Assembly (NCBI RefSeq): GCF_023074835.1
Contig: NZ_JALLGW010000001.1
Location: 620,001 to 684,000 of the forward strand
Direction of reading: 5' to 3'
Length of the DNA stretch: 64,000 nucleotides
Source: Halomarina salina
Lineage (GTDB): Archaea; Halobacteriota; Halobacteria; Halobacteriales; Haloarculaceae
The translations under genes were made by a program, and so were the position numbers. Shown piece after piece: positions 46,585 to 55,267 of this stretch. Position 1 is the stretch's first letter. Each line of letters begins with the position of its first letter. The notes under the pieces are model-generated. The model saw nothing but the letters and a program-made list of their open reading frames with translations. It had not been told where the DNA came from and searched no databases.

Positions 46585-47580
46585 TTACCTGACCCGCGTG
46601 TCGATGAGGTCGAACGGGTCGCCGTTGTCGTTGTCGTTCGCGTGGGCGTAGACGACGTGCGCGGTGGCGATGTCCTGGATGGCGAGGCCGGTCGAGTCGA
46701 ACAGCGAGATGCCCGTCTCCGCGGTGCGCCCCTCTCGGTCGCCGACCACTATCTCGCCGATGGAGCCGTGGATGTCCTCGTCGGTGAGCGTGCCCTCGCT
46801 CCACGGGACGTTTATCTCGCCGGAGTGGGTCGTCTGGGCGTAGTCGTCGATGACGAGCGTCGCGTCGAGGAGCGTCCGGTCGTCGTGTTCGTGTTTCCCC
46901 TCCGCGTCCGCGCCCATCGCGTTGACGTGCGTGTGGTCGCCCAGCCACTCCCGTCTCACGATGGGCGACTCGACGGGCGTCACCGTCGAGAGGACGTCGC
47001 AGGCCGCTGCTTCCTCGATGGACCCCGAGCGCACGTCGAAGGCGTCGCCGAAGCGGTCGACGAACGCCTGCACGCGCTCGTCGTCGAGGTCCGAGACGAC
47101 GACCGTCTCGATGGGCCGGATGGAGGCGATGGCTTCGAGTTGCGAGTACGACTGCACGCCCGCGCCGACGATGCCCAGCGAGGTGGCGTCCTCGACGGCG
47201 AGGTGGTCGGTGGCGACGGCGGCGGCCGCGCCGGTCCGGAGGCGGGTGACGGTGGTGCCGTCCATCACCGCGAGCGGGAACGCCGTCTCGGGGTCCGAGT
47301 AGATGATGGTCCCCATGACGGTCGGGAGGTCGTGTTTCTCGACGTTGTCGGTGTGAACGTTGACCCACTTCACGCCCGCGGCGTCCCAGTCGCCCGCGTT
47401 CAGGTAGGCGGGCATCGAGCGGAAGTCGCCGTTGTACTCGGGGAGGTCGATGTAGGACTTCGCGGGCATCTGGGCGTTCCCGCGTTCGTAGGCGGCGAAG
47501 GCGTCCTCGACGGCGCGGATGACGTCGGCCATCCGCGCGTTCTCGACGACGTCCGCGCGGTTCAGGAGCAGCGTTTGCAT
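46585..47580 (-). CDS. alanine dehydrogenase / ornithine cyclodeaminase family
   Basis: A 331-residue member of the OCD/mu-crystallin family, which reduces or deaminates amino acids with NAD. Substrate-binding start (MPAKSYIDLPEYNGDFRSMP near 43-62, containing the Lys), VKWVNVH near 69-75, cofactor Rossmann motif ATSLGIVGAGVQSYSQLEAI near 133, and NAMGADAEGKHE near 217, the region with the catalytic Asp. The archaeal alanine dehydrogenases belong to this family, so alanine/pyruvate interconversion is a good guess, but ornithine cyclodeaminase or an imine reductase is also possible. Confidence 0.8.
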   Translation of the reverse strand: MQTLLLNRADVVENARMADVIRAVEDAFAAYERGNAQMPAKSYIDLPEYNGDFRSMPAYLNAGDWDAAGVKWVNVHTDNVEKHDLPTVMGTIIYSDPETAFPLAVMDGTTVTRLRTGAAAAVATDHLAVEDATSLGIVGAGVQSYSQLEAIASIRPIETVVVSDLDDERVQAFVDRFGDAFDVRSGSIEEAAACDVLSTVTPVESPIVRREWLGDHTHVNAMGADAEGKHEHDDRTLLDATLVIDDYAQTTHSGEINVPWSEGTLTDEDIHGSIGEIVVGDREGRTAETGISLFDSTGLAIQDIATAHVVYAHANDNDNGDPFDLIDTRVR

Positions 47581-47647
47581 GGTGGCAGTTCTTGCCCACC
47601 GGTACTTATTCCATCCGAAGCAGTCGGCGGGCGTCGTCGGCGTCCAC

Positions 47648-47661
47648 GGAAGATACTTGTC
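47648..47661 (+). promoter_or_regulatory. conserved promoter of lipoprotein 1
   Basis: The word ggaagatacttgtc at -37 to -24 before ATG 47685 is nearly identical to the elements before the two following paralogues. Confidence 0.5.
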
Positions 47662-47684
47662 AGCCCACAGTGCAGTAGGAGACG

Positions 47685-49175
47685 ATGCGCACCCCGGCGC
47701 TCGCCATCGTCCTCGCGCTCTGCTGCGTCCTCGCCGGGTGCAACACGTTCGCCCCCGGTGCCGACCCACAGCAGCCCGTGCCGAGCGTCACGCCCGCCGA
47801 GGTGCCGGGTGACACGACCGACGCGCCTCCTCGCCGCGGCGGCGACAGGCTCGCACCGGGCCTCACGACGACCGGGTTCGGCGTCCGGAGCGACCTCTAC
47901 CGCGCCCATCGCGCGCTCCTCGAGAACCGGACGGTGCGCGTCGGACGGCAGTCCGTTCAGACGTACCGGGGCCGCGTGGTCTCGAACGTCTCCGAGGAGA
48001 CCCGCATCGGTGCGGACCGAGAGCGACTGATCGTCGAGGCGGACAACGACCGGAGTCCGGCGTCGGCGCTCACGGCCTACGGGCAGTTCTCGAACGGGAG
48101 CGCGACGCTCGACCGGCGGGTCGTCGGCGACGTCGTCCGGTACTCCGACAGCGGCGGGACCATGTCGGCCGGCCCCCGCCTCCAGAGTCGGCTGGAGGAC
48201 CTCCGGGACCTGCTGTACCGTGTCGAGTTCACGGGGGTCGAGCACGTCGGTGCCCGTGAGGGGCGAGCGCTGTACCGCGTCACGGGCAGCGACCCCCAGG
48301 CACGTGAGTACCCCGACGGCAGCGGTGACGCGGGCGTTCGCCCCGAGGTGACGCTCCTCGTCGACGAGCGTGGCTTCGTCCACTCGACGCGGACCGTCGA
48401 GGAGGTCCGACGGCCGGCCCGGCTGGTGAACACGAGCGAGGAGGAGACGGGCGCGAGCGTGACGGTGACCGTCGCCGAGCGGACGACGTTCGCGAGCGGC
48501 GGCGGCTCATTCACGGTCCCCGACTGGGTCGAGGAGGGGTTCGAGCGAATCGCCGGCCGCGAGTACGTCGTCCCCGGCGTGACGGCCGACGGGCTCGTCG
48601 ACACGGACCGCCTCGCACGAGCACACGAACGGGTCGTCGCCAACGAGTCGGTCCGCATCGAGCGCAGGTACGTCGAGCGCGAGGGCGGCACCGTCGTCTC
48701 CGAGCGGCGGGTCACCGCCGCGGCGAACCGGACGACCGGCGAGCGGTACGTGGCCGAGCGCTACGGACAGCGGAACCTCACCACCACCTCGTGGGCGAAC
48801 GACTCCGGCGGCTACCGGCGCGTGGTCGACGGCTCCGGGACCAGCTACGACGAACTGACCGAGGTTCGAGTCGGCGGGTTCCTCTCCGTGCGGCTGCCCT
48901 CGAACGCCCGCTTCGGCGAGACGGACGTCGAGGCGCTCGACGACGGCCGCTACCGACTCACCGTCACCGAGATTCCCGTCGCCGACGACGACACGCTGTA
49001 CCACGACCGCGTCAGTTTCGTCGTGGACGACCGGGGGTTCGTCTCGGCGTACGACGCGACGCTCGTCGGCGCGGGTCACGAACGCCGGCAGACGACGTCG
49101 GTCACCGTGACGACGGGACCGACGAGCGTCGAGCGGCCCGACTGGCTCGACGCCGCGAAGAACGCGACGACGTGA
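47685..49175 (+). CDS. two-repeat haloarchaeal lipoprotein, paralogue 1
   Basis: A 496-residue exported lipoprotein. Signal peptide MRTPALAIVLALCCVLAGC has the lipobox LAGC with Cys19 as the lipidation site. A Pro/Thr linker follows, then two related domains. Each starts with an (A/V)PG(L/V)T helix segment (LAPGLTTTG; VVPGVTADG) and an AHxxxxxN(E/R)(S/T)V strand, and ends near a 'DERGFV' strand and a PDWV/PDWL word (VPDWVEEG, RPDWLDAA). The layout resembles LolA-like carriers of hydrophobic ligands, by inference. It is the first of three tandem paralogues on the plus strand and has its own promoter. Confidence 0.75.
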   Translation: MRTPALAIVLALCCVLAGCNTFAPGADPQQPVPSVTPAEVPGDTTDAPPRRGGDRLAPGLTTTGFGVRSDLYRAHRALLENRTVRVGRQSVQTYRGRVVSNVSEETRIGADRERLIVEADNDRSPASALTAYGQFSNGSATLDRRVVGDVVRYSDSGGTMSAGPRLQSRLEDLRDLLYRVEFTGVEHVGAREGRALYRVTGSDPQAREYPDGSGDAGVRPEVTLLVDERGFVHSTRTVEEVRRPARLVNTSEEETGASVTVTVAERTTFASGGGSFTVPDWVEEGFERIAGREYVVPGVTADGLVDTDRLARAHERVVANESVRIERRYVEREGGTVVSERRVTAAANRTTGERYVAERYGQRNLTTTSWANDSGGYRRVVDGSGTSYDELTEVRVGGFLSVRLPSNARFGETDVEALDDGRYRLTVTEIPVADDDTLYHDRVSFVVDDRGFVSAYDATLVGAGHERRQTTSVTVTTGPTSVERPDWLDAAKNATT

Positions 49176-49187
49176 CAGACAGGTCCA

Positions 49188-49203
49188 CGGGAAGACACTT
49201 GTC
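49188..49203 (+). promoter_or_regulatory. conserved promoter of lipoprotein 2
   Basis: Word cgggaagacacttgtc at about -37 to -22 before ATG 49225, shared with the first and third copies. Confidence 0.5.
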
Positions 49204-49224
49204 GCACGCCGAGTGAGGTGGGGT

Positions 49225-50643
49225 ATGCGCCCCGCCCTCCCCGCCGTCGTCCTCGCCGTCTGTTGCGTCCTCGCCGGATGCAACAGCTTCGCGCCGGGGG
49301 CGACCGGCGACCAGCCAGCGATGCCGAGCGTGACGCCCGCGGACGTCCCGCAGACGGGCCCCGACGAGATCGCGCCGGGGCTCGACGACGACCGGTTGAC
49401 GAACGCGTCGGCGCTGTTCGCGGCCCACCAGGCGGCGCTCGCCAATCGGTCGGTCAGCGTCGAACTACGGACGACGACCCGCGCGAGCAACGACAGCGTG
49501 CTGAACGAACAGGTCGTCGAGTACCGCTTCGGGGCCGACCGCTCGCGTGTCGCCATCGACGCGACCGGACTCCAGGGTTCGACGCGGAACGTCTCGCTGT
49601 GGTTCAACGAGAGCGCGACGCTCCGCCGCGATAGCGTCGGTGAGGACGTCCGCTACACGGTGCGCGACCGCTACGGTGGCTACACCCCAGTCACCCCCAT
49701 CAGACAGGCGTTCAGCGCGACGAGAGACGCCCCCTCCTGGCCGGTCGCCGCGGAACTGCTCGGGATGGACGACGGGGTCGAGGTGTATCGAGTCACCTTC
49801 GAACAGCTACAACGGCCGCTCAGTTTCGTCGTCGACGAGCGGGGGCTGATACGCCGCGTGGTCCAGGAGGACGCTCGCACGGGCGTCGGCAGCGGTCGCG
49901 AGGGGGTGACGTCGACGACGGTGACGACAGTCGAGGCCGACGTCGGGAGCGTCGACCGGCCCGGCTGGGTCGCCGACGCCCGCGAGGCCATCGCCGACCG
50001 CGAGTACGTCGCCCCCGGCGTGACGACCGACCGCGTCCTCGACGTCTACGAACTGGTCGGCGCTCACCAGCGCATCACGAGGAACAGTTCCGTCACCTAC
50101 GTCTCCGAACGGTGGACGAACAGCTCGAACGGGAGCGTCCTCGAACTCGACCGGACGGTCGCCGAGGTGTCGGCCGACCACTCGAACTACCACGTCGCCG
50201 AGGTCCGGCGCGGCGACCGCCCGCCGAGACGGACCGAACGGTGGGTGAACGCCTCCGTCGGCTACTGGCGGGAGACGGTCGGTAACCGGACGAACTACGA
50301 CCGGGCGTACGGCGGAGACGAGTATCGCGTCGAGCGGCCGCAGCTGAACGGTCGACTCGCGGGAGACGAGACGACGCTGACCGAACTCGGCGACGGCCGG
50401 TACCGACTGGTCGCCGAGGGAATCGCCGCGGCGGCGGAGATGCCGAGCGGCGGCGTCCAGGACCCCCGAGTCGTCGTCGTGTTCGACGAACGCGGCTTCG
50501 TCTCTCGCGTCACGCAGACGTACGTCCAGAGTGAGGCGGGCGAGGAGCGCCACGTCACGCGGACGACACGTTACACCGACCTCGGGGAGACGACCGTCGA
50601 ACGCCCCGACTGGCTCGACGCCGCCCGGAACGCGACGTCCTGA
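49225..50643 (+). CDS. two-repeat haloarchaeal lipoprotein, paralogue 2
   Basis: A 472-residue lipoprotein. Signal peptide MRPALPAVVLAVCCVLAGC with lipobox LAGC; then NSFAPGATGDQP and a VTPADVPQ linker shared with its neighbours. Domain 1 starts IAPGLDDDRLTNASALFAAH, domain 2 starts VAPGVTTDRVLDVYELVGAH; both end with DERG and a PGW/PDW word. It has many NxS/T sequons. ATG 49225 is used although the frame opens 12 bases earlier, because MRPALPAV aligns exactly with the third copy's start. Function unknown; probably surface exposed. Confidence 0.75.
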   Translation: MRPALPAVVLAVCCVLAGCNSFAPGATGDQPAMPSVTPADVPQTGPDEIAPGLDDDRLTNASALFAAHQAALANRSVSVELRTTTRASNDSVLNEQVVEYRFGADRSRVAIDATGLQGSTRNVSLWFNESATLRRDSVGEDVRYTVRDRYGGYTPVTPIRQAFSATRDAPSWPVAAELLGMDDGVEVYRVTFEQLQRPLSFVVDERGLIRRVVQEDARTGVGSGREGVTSTTVTTVEADVGSVDRPGWVADAREAIADREYVAPGVTTDRVLDVYELVGAHQRITRNSSVTYVSERWTNSSNGSVLELDRTVAEVSADHSNYHVAEVRRGDRPPRRTERWVNASVGYWRETVGNRTNYDRAYGGDEYRVERPQLNGRLAGDETTLTELGDGRYRLVAEGIAAAAEMPSGGVQDPRVVVVFDERGFVSRVTQTYVQSEAGEERHVTRTTRYTDLGETTVERPDWLDAARNATS

Positions 50644-50665
50644 GGGTCGGCAGGGCGAACTCCCC

Positions 50666-50683
50666 GACGGGAAGACATTTCAC
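50666..50683 (+). promoter_or_regulatory. conserved promoter of lipoprotein 3
   Basis: Word gacgggaagacatttcac at about -40 to -23 before ATG 50706, the third member of the set. Confidence 0.45.
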
Positions 50684-50705
50684 GACACTCGAACGAGAGG
50701 GAGCT

Positions 50706-52211
50706 ATGCGTCCCGCCCTCCCCGCCGTCCTCCTGGCGCTGTGTTGCGTCCTCGCGGGCTGTAACGCGTTCGCACCGGGAACGAACGGTCCCGCCGACCC
50801 CCCGACCGTGACGCCCGCGGACGTGCCAGACACCGCCTCCGGCGAGCTAGCGCCGGGACTCACCCAGGACCGCCTGACGAACGCCTCTGCGCTGCTCGCG
50901 GCACATCGCTCGCTGCTCGCCGACGAGTCCGTCGTCGTCGAACGGCGCACCCGAGCGACGGCGGCCAACGGCACACGGCTGTACGAACAGCGTATCGAGT
51001 ACCAGTACCCAGCGGACCGCTCGTTCGCGAACGGGTTCGCAGGGGGCCTCCAGACCGGCTACGACTCGGTCGACATCTGGGCCAACGAGACGACTACGCT
51101 CTACCGCTACGGTGGCGAGGACGAGCCGCGGTACCGGACCCGCGACCGGGGGATGAGTGCGACGCCGTCAGAGCGCCTGCGCTACGACCTCGGGACCGCG
51201 GGGGACGACGCGAGCCGGCCCGTCGAGACTCGCTTCCTCGGTGAGACGGCCGGGACCGAGCGCTACCTGGTGACGCTGGAGACCCCCCAGTCGGAGCCGC
51301 CGAGGAGCTACGTCGTCGACGAAACCGGGTTCGTCCACCGGGTGCAGGAGACCTTTACCGCCTCGCTGAGCCACGAGGGCCGGACGTACCGCAACGCGAC
51401 CATCGAGACGAGGACGCGCTACCGCGTCTCGAACGAGTCGCTCGACCCGGCCGACTGGGTCGCCGACGCCCGCGAGGCCATCGCGAACCGCGAGTACATC
51501 GCTCCCGGCGTGACCGCCGAGGGAGTCACCAGCGCCCGCACGCTCCGGAACGCCCACCGCAACGTCACCGCGAACGCGTCGGTGACGTACGTCTCGGAGC
51601 GACGGGAGGTGGCCGGCGACGGGACGGTCCAGACGGTCGAGGCGCAGACGGTTCGGCGGTCGCCGGACCCGCCCCGGTACTACGAGCGCGAGCGGTCGGT
51701 GCGGAACGGCGAGACGTACCGCGAGGCGCGCTGGATGAACGCCACGGGCACCTACGTCCGACACGTCGACGGGAACCGAACGGACTACCAGTGGTTCGAG
51801 AACGGACTGGCCAGCGAGGGGGCGGCCCCCCGGTCCGTCCCGACGCCCAGACTGTCGGGGTCGCTCGAACTGCGTCAGACCGATATCACGCGACTCGACG
51901 ACGGACGGTACCGACTCGTCGTCGAGGACTACGGAGCCACCGTGCGGTACGGCGACGTCGACGGGACGGTTCGAGACCGGTCGCTCGTCGTCGTCTTCGA
52001 CGAGCGAGGGTTCGTCTCCCGGTACACGCAACGGTACACCGTCGAGTACAGCGACGGGACGACCACGACGACCGTCGACGAGTCGCGCTACTCCGACCTC
52101 GGTGAGACCAGCGTCGACCGACCCGACTGGCTCCCGACGGCGGTGAACGAGACGCGAGAGACCGACGGCGACGACCTGGAGACAGAGCACACGACGACCG
52201 TCGTCGAGTAG
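50706..52211 (+). CDS. two-repeat haloarchaeal lipoprotein, paralogue 3
   Basis: A 501-residue lipoprotein closest to paralogue 2: signal peptide MRPALPAVLLALCCVLAGC, lipobox LAGC, NAFAPGTNG linker, then domain 1 (LAPGLTQDRLTNASALLAAH) and domain 2 (IAPGVTAEGVTSARTLRNAH). Strand pairs end in YVVDETGFVHRVQ and VFDERGFVSRYT. Like the others it ends in RPDWL, here followed by a longer acidic tail (NETRETDGDDLE). It converges on the thermosome gene with a 123-base gap. Confidence 0.75.
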   Translation: MRPALPAVLLALCCVLAGCNAFAPGTNGPADPPTVTPADVPDTASGELAPGLTQDRLTNASALLAAHRSLLADESVVVERRTRATAANGTRLYEQRIEYQYPADRSFANGFAGGLQTGYDSVDIWANETTTLYRYGGEDEPRYRTRDRGMSATPSERLRYDLGTAGDDASRPVETRFLGETAGTERYLVTLETPQSEPPRSYVVDETGFVHRVQETFTASLSHEGRTYRNATIETRTRYRVSNESLDPADWVADAREAIANREYIAPGVTAEGVTSARTLRNAHRNVTANASVTYVSERREVAGDGTVQTVEAQTVRRSPDPPRYYERERSVRNGETYREARWMNATGTYVRHVDGNRTDYQWFENGLASEGAAPRSVPTPRLSGSLELRQTDITRLDDGRYRLVVEDYGATVRYGDVDGTVRDRSLVVVFDERGFVSRYTQRYTVEYSDGTTTTTVDESRYSDLGETSVDRPDWLPTAVNETRETDGDDLETEHTTTVVE

Positions 52212-52334
52212 TCGAGACCGCGGTCGTGGGGTCGCCAGCGTCGTCACTCGTCGGGAGAAAAACGGAGAATCGGTCGTCGAGTAGTCGGCGAGCGGTGCAG
52301 CGGTCGGGGAGGTGAGTGGATGCCTGAGCCGAAT

Positions 52335-54014
52335 CTACATCGCTCCGCCCATGCCACCCATGCCGCCCATACCGCCCATGCCGCCCATGCCGCCGGGGGC
52401 ACCGCCTTCGTCGCCGTCGCCCTCGGTCGACAGGTCGCCAGCGGCGATGATGTCGTCGATTTTGAGGACGAGGTTCGCGGCCTCGGTGGCACTGGAGAGT
52501 GCCTGCTCCTTGGCGTGGGCCGGCTCGACGACGCCGGCCTCGAACGTGTCCTCGACGTCGCCGCTGAAGACGTTCAGGCCCGCGGTGACCCGGCCGTCCT
52601 CGTGGGCGGCGCGGAGGTCGACGAGCGTGTCGATGGAGTCGAGGCCCGCGTTCTCGGCGAGGATGCGGGGGATGAGCTCCAGCGAGTCGGCGAACGCCTC
52701 GATGGCGAGCTGTTCGCGCCCCTCGACGGAGTCGGCGTAGTCGCGCAGGCGACGCGCCAGTTCGACCTCGATGGCACCGCCACCGGCGAGGACGCGGCCG
52801 TCCGAGACCGTCTGGGCGACGACGTCGAGCGCGTCGGTGATGCCGCGTTCGAGTTCGTCGACCACGTGGTCGGTCGAGCCGCGCAGGAGCAGCGTGACGC
52901 CGTGGGCCTCGTCGTCGGAGCCCTCGACGTAGAACAGTTCGTCGGCGTCGTCACGCGTGACCGACCCCTGACCGAGGTCTGCCTCGGTCGCGCTGTCGAG
53001 GTCGGAGACGATGCGCGCGCCGAGCACCTCCTTCAGGAACTTGATGTCGGACTTCTTCACGCGACGGACGGCGAGGATACCCTCCTTCGCGAGGTAGTGC
53101 TGGGCGAGGTCGTCGATGCCCTTCTGACAGAAGACGACGTTCGCGCCCGTGTCGACGATCTGCTGGACCTTCTCCTTGAGCTGCTCCTCCTCCTGGTCGA
53201 GGAACGACTGGAGCTGGTCCGGGCTGTCGAGGCTGAGGGAGGCGTCGGCGTCGGTCTCCTCGATCTCGATCGGCTCGTTGACGAGCAGCGCCTTCGCGTC
53301 CTCCACCGAGGAGGGCATGTCGGGGTGCGTCGGGTCCTTGTCGATGACCGCACCTTCGAGCAGTTCGGACTCGCCGGCCGAGCGGCCGGTCTGGGTCTCG
53401 ATGTTGACGAAGTCGAGGTCGACGACGTTCTCGCCCTCTGGGCCTTCGACGGTGACCGCGCGCACGGCGTCGACGATGAGCCGGCCGAGCACCTCCTTGT
53501 TGAGCTCCGCGCCCTTGCCGGTCATGGAGGTCTCGGCGACCTTCCGGAGCAGCTCCTCGTCGTCGGTGTCGACGTTCGAGGCGATGTCGTCGACCTCCTC
53601 ACGAGCCTGTTCCGAGGCCATGTGGAAGCCCTTGATGATGGCCGTCGGGTGGATGTCCTGTTCGAGCAGGTTCTCGGCGTTCTTCAGGAGTTCGCCCGCG
53701 ATGGCGACGGCGGTCGTCGTCCCGTCGCCGGCCTCGTCCTCCTGTGTCTCGGCGACCTCGACGATCATCTCCGCCGTCGGGTTGTCGATGTCCATCTCCT
53801 CGAGGATGGTGACGCCGTCGTTCGTGACGGTGACGTCGCCCATCGAGGAGACGAGCATCTTGTCCATCCCTTTCGGGCCGAGCGTCGAGCGCACGGCCTC
53901 CGATACCGCGCGGGCCGCCTGGATGTTGTACGACTGCGCGTCCTTGTCCTGCACGCGCTGACTGTCCTCACCGAGGATGATCATGGGCTGCCCCATGCGC
54001 TGTCGCTGGCTCAT
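52335..54014 (-). CDS. thermosome subunit (group II chaperonin)
   Basis: A 559-residue chaperonin subunit that folds proteins in a two-ring ATP-driven cage with a built-in lid. Signature motifs: TLGPKGMDKM at 44-53, nucleotide motif GDVTVTNDGVTI at 59-70, GDGTTTAVAIAGELL at 96-110, and a late GRVLAGGGAIEVELA. The end is a GGM repeat tail (about 543-559), as in haloarchaeal CCT proteins. A strong TATA box (tatataaa on the plus strand at 54042-54049) lies 28-35 bases before ATG 54014, so the mRNA is leaderless; haloarchaeal thermosome genes are heat-inducible. Haloarchaea have several paralogues; which one this is cannot be told. Confidence 0.93.
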   Translation of the reverse strand: MSQRQRMGQPMIILGEDSQRVQDKDAQSYNIQAARAVSEAVRSTLGPKGMDKMLVSSMGDVTVTNDGVTILEEMDIDNPTAEMIVEVAETQEDEAGDGTTTAVAIAGELLKNAENLLEQDIHPTAIIKGFHMASEQAREEVDDIASNVDTDDEELLRKVAETSMTGKGAELNKEVLGRLIVDAVRAVTVEGPEGENVVDLDFVNIETQTGRSAGESELLEGAVIDKDPTHPDMPSSVEDAKALLVNEPIEIEETDADASLSLDSPDQLQSFLDQEEEQLKEKVQQIVDTGANVVFCQKGIDDLAQHYLAKEGILAVRRVKKSDIKFLKEVLGARIVSDLDSATEADLGQGSVTRDDADELFYVEGSDDEAHGVTLLLRGSTDHVVDELERGITDALDVVAQTVSDGRVLAGGGAIEVELARRLRDYADSVEGREQLAIEAFADSLELIPRILAENAGLDSIDTLVDLRAAHEDGRVTAGLNVFSGDVEDTFEAGVVEPAHAKEQALSSATEAANLVLKIDDIIAAGDLSTEGDGDEGGAPGGMGGMGGMGGMGGMGGAM

Positions 54015-54041
54015 GTTCGCTTCGAACGTTGCTGGCGGTTC

Positions 54042-54049
54042 TATATAAA
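54042..54049 (-). promoter_or_regulatory. TATA box of the thermosome gene
   Basis: Plus tatataaa (TTTATATA on the minus strand), an almost perfect archaeal TATA box 28-35 bases before the start codon, flanked by TTCCAG... upstream sequence of the kind seen before haloarchaeal chaperone genes. Confidence 0.75.
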
Positions 54050-54233
54050 GGTTCCAGATTAGCGTTGTGAACAGCTATCACGAACCACACACGATATCGG
54101 CCGAAAACACCGGACTCGGCGAGTGTATATCGAGCGAGCCGACACGACCGACGGCCGGTCGGCGGCGCGAATCGGACTATCCTTTATACTGTTCGGCCGA
54201 ACCACCGCCGGACGCCCGCGGCCCAGTCCACTC

Positions 54234-54629
54234 TCACTCGACGGGTTCGCGCCACGTCACCCGGACCGTCCCGACGGCGAACCCGTCGCGGGAGTCGGTG
54301 TCGCGGCAGATCTTGATGGTGTTCTCGCCCTCCAGCAGCGTCGCGCCGTTCAGCACGTCCATCCAGCACTGCCACCCCGACGAGGGCGGGATGTCGAACC
54401 CCGACAGCTCCTCCCCGTTGATGAGAACTTCGTGTCCGTAGGAGTCGACGTCGAGTGCCTGCACGGTAACGTACCCGTCGACGGCCCCGTCGACGGGCAC
54501 CTCGAAGGTGTGTTCGGTCGACTCGTCGCCGACGAACTCCGCCCAGGGGACGTCGAGGGCGCTCTCGTGGTCGGCGAGGAGTTCGCCGAACTCCACGAGG
54601 GCGTAGTTGCTCCGGTAGCGTTCGCTCAT
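54234..54629 (-). CDS. haloarchaeal beta-sandwich protein
   Basis: A 131-residue protein starting at ATG 54629 (MSERYRSNYALVEFGELLAD), the second Met of the open frame; the first would add a basic stretch. The body has alternating strands: EHTFEVPVDGAVDGYVTVQA, YGHEVLINGEELSGFDIPPS, SGWQCWMDVLNGATLLEGEN, TIKICRDTDSRDGFAVGTVR, and ends VTWREPVE. The repeated 'GENT(I/V)xI' and hydrophobic alternation recall carbohydrate-binding jelly-roll folds. No signal peptide, so it is probably cytoplasmic. Function unknown. Confidence 0.65.
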   Translation of the reverse strand: MSERYRSNYALVEFGELLADHESALDVPWAEFVGDESTEHTFEVPVDGAVDGYVTVQALDVDSYGHEVLINGEELSGFDIPPSSGWQCWMDVLNGATLLEGENTIKICRDTDSRDGFAVGTVRVTWREPVE

Positions 54630-54761
54630 ACCACGTCGTTTCGGGCCAGTCACAAAGAATGGACGGATGACGAGTTCCGACTGCTCGCTGGGGACGTGAG
54701 TTCGGCAGAAGCGCGGTCGCAGCGAGCTGCTCCCTGCTCTGCATCACTGCGTTCTGCAGAA

Positions 54762-54874
54762 CGCCGGGACAGGGATTTGGACCACGCCCGGACTGCTCGC
54801 TTCGCTGCGCGGTCCGGTCTACCTCAAATCCTTCGTTGCGTTTCCGCTGCTCGCGAGTTGCTCGCAGTGAGAAA
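54762..54874 (-). repeat. tRNA-Ser 3'-end-capped repeat unit, copy A (113 bases)
   Basis: Starts with cgccgggacagggatttgg (54762-54780), one mismatch from the 3' end of tRNA-Ser (55100-55118). Then, as in the tRNA-Lys unit, a hairpin with gctcgcttcgctgcgcg, an inverted T-arm piece ctcaaatcc, and a GTTTC-hairpin-GAAAC element. The next copy begins exactly 113 bases on. Confidence 0.65.
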
Positions 54875-55099
54875 CGCTGGGACAGGGATTTGAACCACAG
54901 TCGCTCCCGTTCGCTCGCTGTGCTCACGGCTCCGCCGTTCGCATTCGAGGTCGCGAGCGACCTCGCTTCTCTCACCTCCCGCTCCCTGATTCAAACCCCT
55001 GTTGTAGAGATTCGACTCCTCACGTCCGTTCTCGCCGAATCGTGCTGCGATTCGGCTGACAGTCGGAACGCTCAGCGTTCCGACGATGTCGTCAAAATA
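54875..55099 (-). repeat. tRNA-Ser 3'-end-capped repeat unit, copy B (225 bases)
   Basis: Starts with cgctgggacagggatttgaac (one mismatch from the tRNA-Ser 3' end). Inside are gctcgctgtgctcac hairpins, an inverted T-arm-like gattcaaacccc (near 54990), then further hairpins up to the tRNA. Its length is about twice 113, so it may be two diverged units. Confidence 0.55.
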
Positions 55100-55180
55100 C
55101 GCCGGGACAGGGATTTGAACCCTGGATCCCAGAGGGAACACGCTTTCCAGGCGTGCGCCTTACCACTCGGCCATCCCGGC
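55100..55180 (-). tRNA. tRNA-Ser (anticodon GGA)
   Basis: Acceptor GCCGGGA with TCCCGGC; D-arm GCCGAGTGGTAAGGC; anticodon stem CACGC/GCGTG around CTGGAAA (anticodon GGA); long variable arm TTCCCTCTGGGAT typical for serine; T-arm CAGGGTTCAAATCCCTG; discriminator G. It reads UCC/UCU codons. Two partial copies of its 3' end lie downstream. Confidence 0.95.
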
Positions 55181-55267
55181 TCAGATGGAGTTACCGGAAT
55201 GGGACGGATAAGTCCTTCTTTCCGCCCCCGGCCGAGGGATTATCCCACCCGCGCGAGAACCGCGGGT

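Noticed and set aside
54762-55180. Direct repeats of the tRNA-Ser 3' end as attL/attR of an integrated element
   Set aside because: The segments between repeats are only 113 and 225 bases, with no integrase or cargo, so an intact integrative element is excluded; a scar cannot be ruled out.
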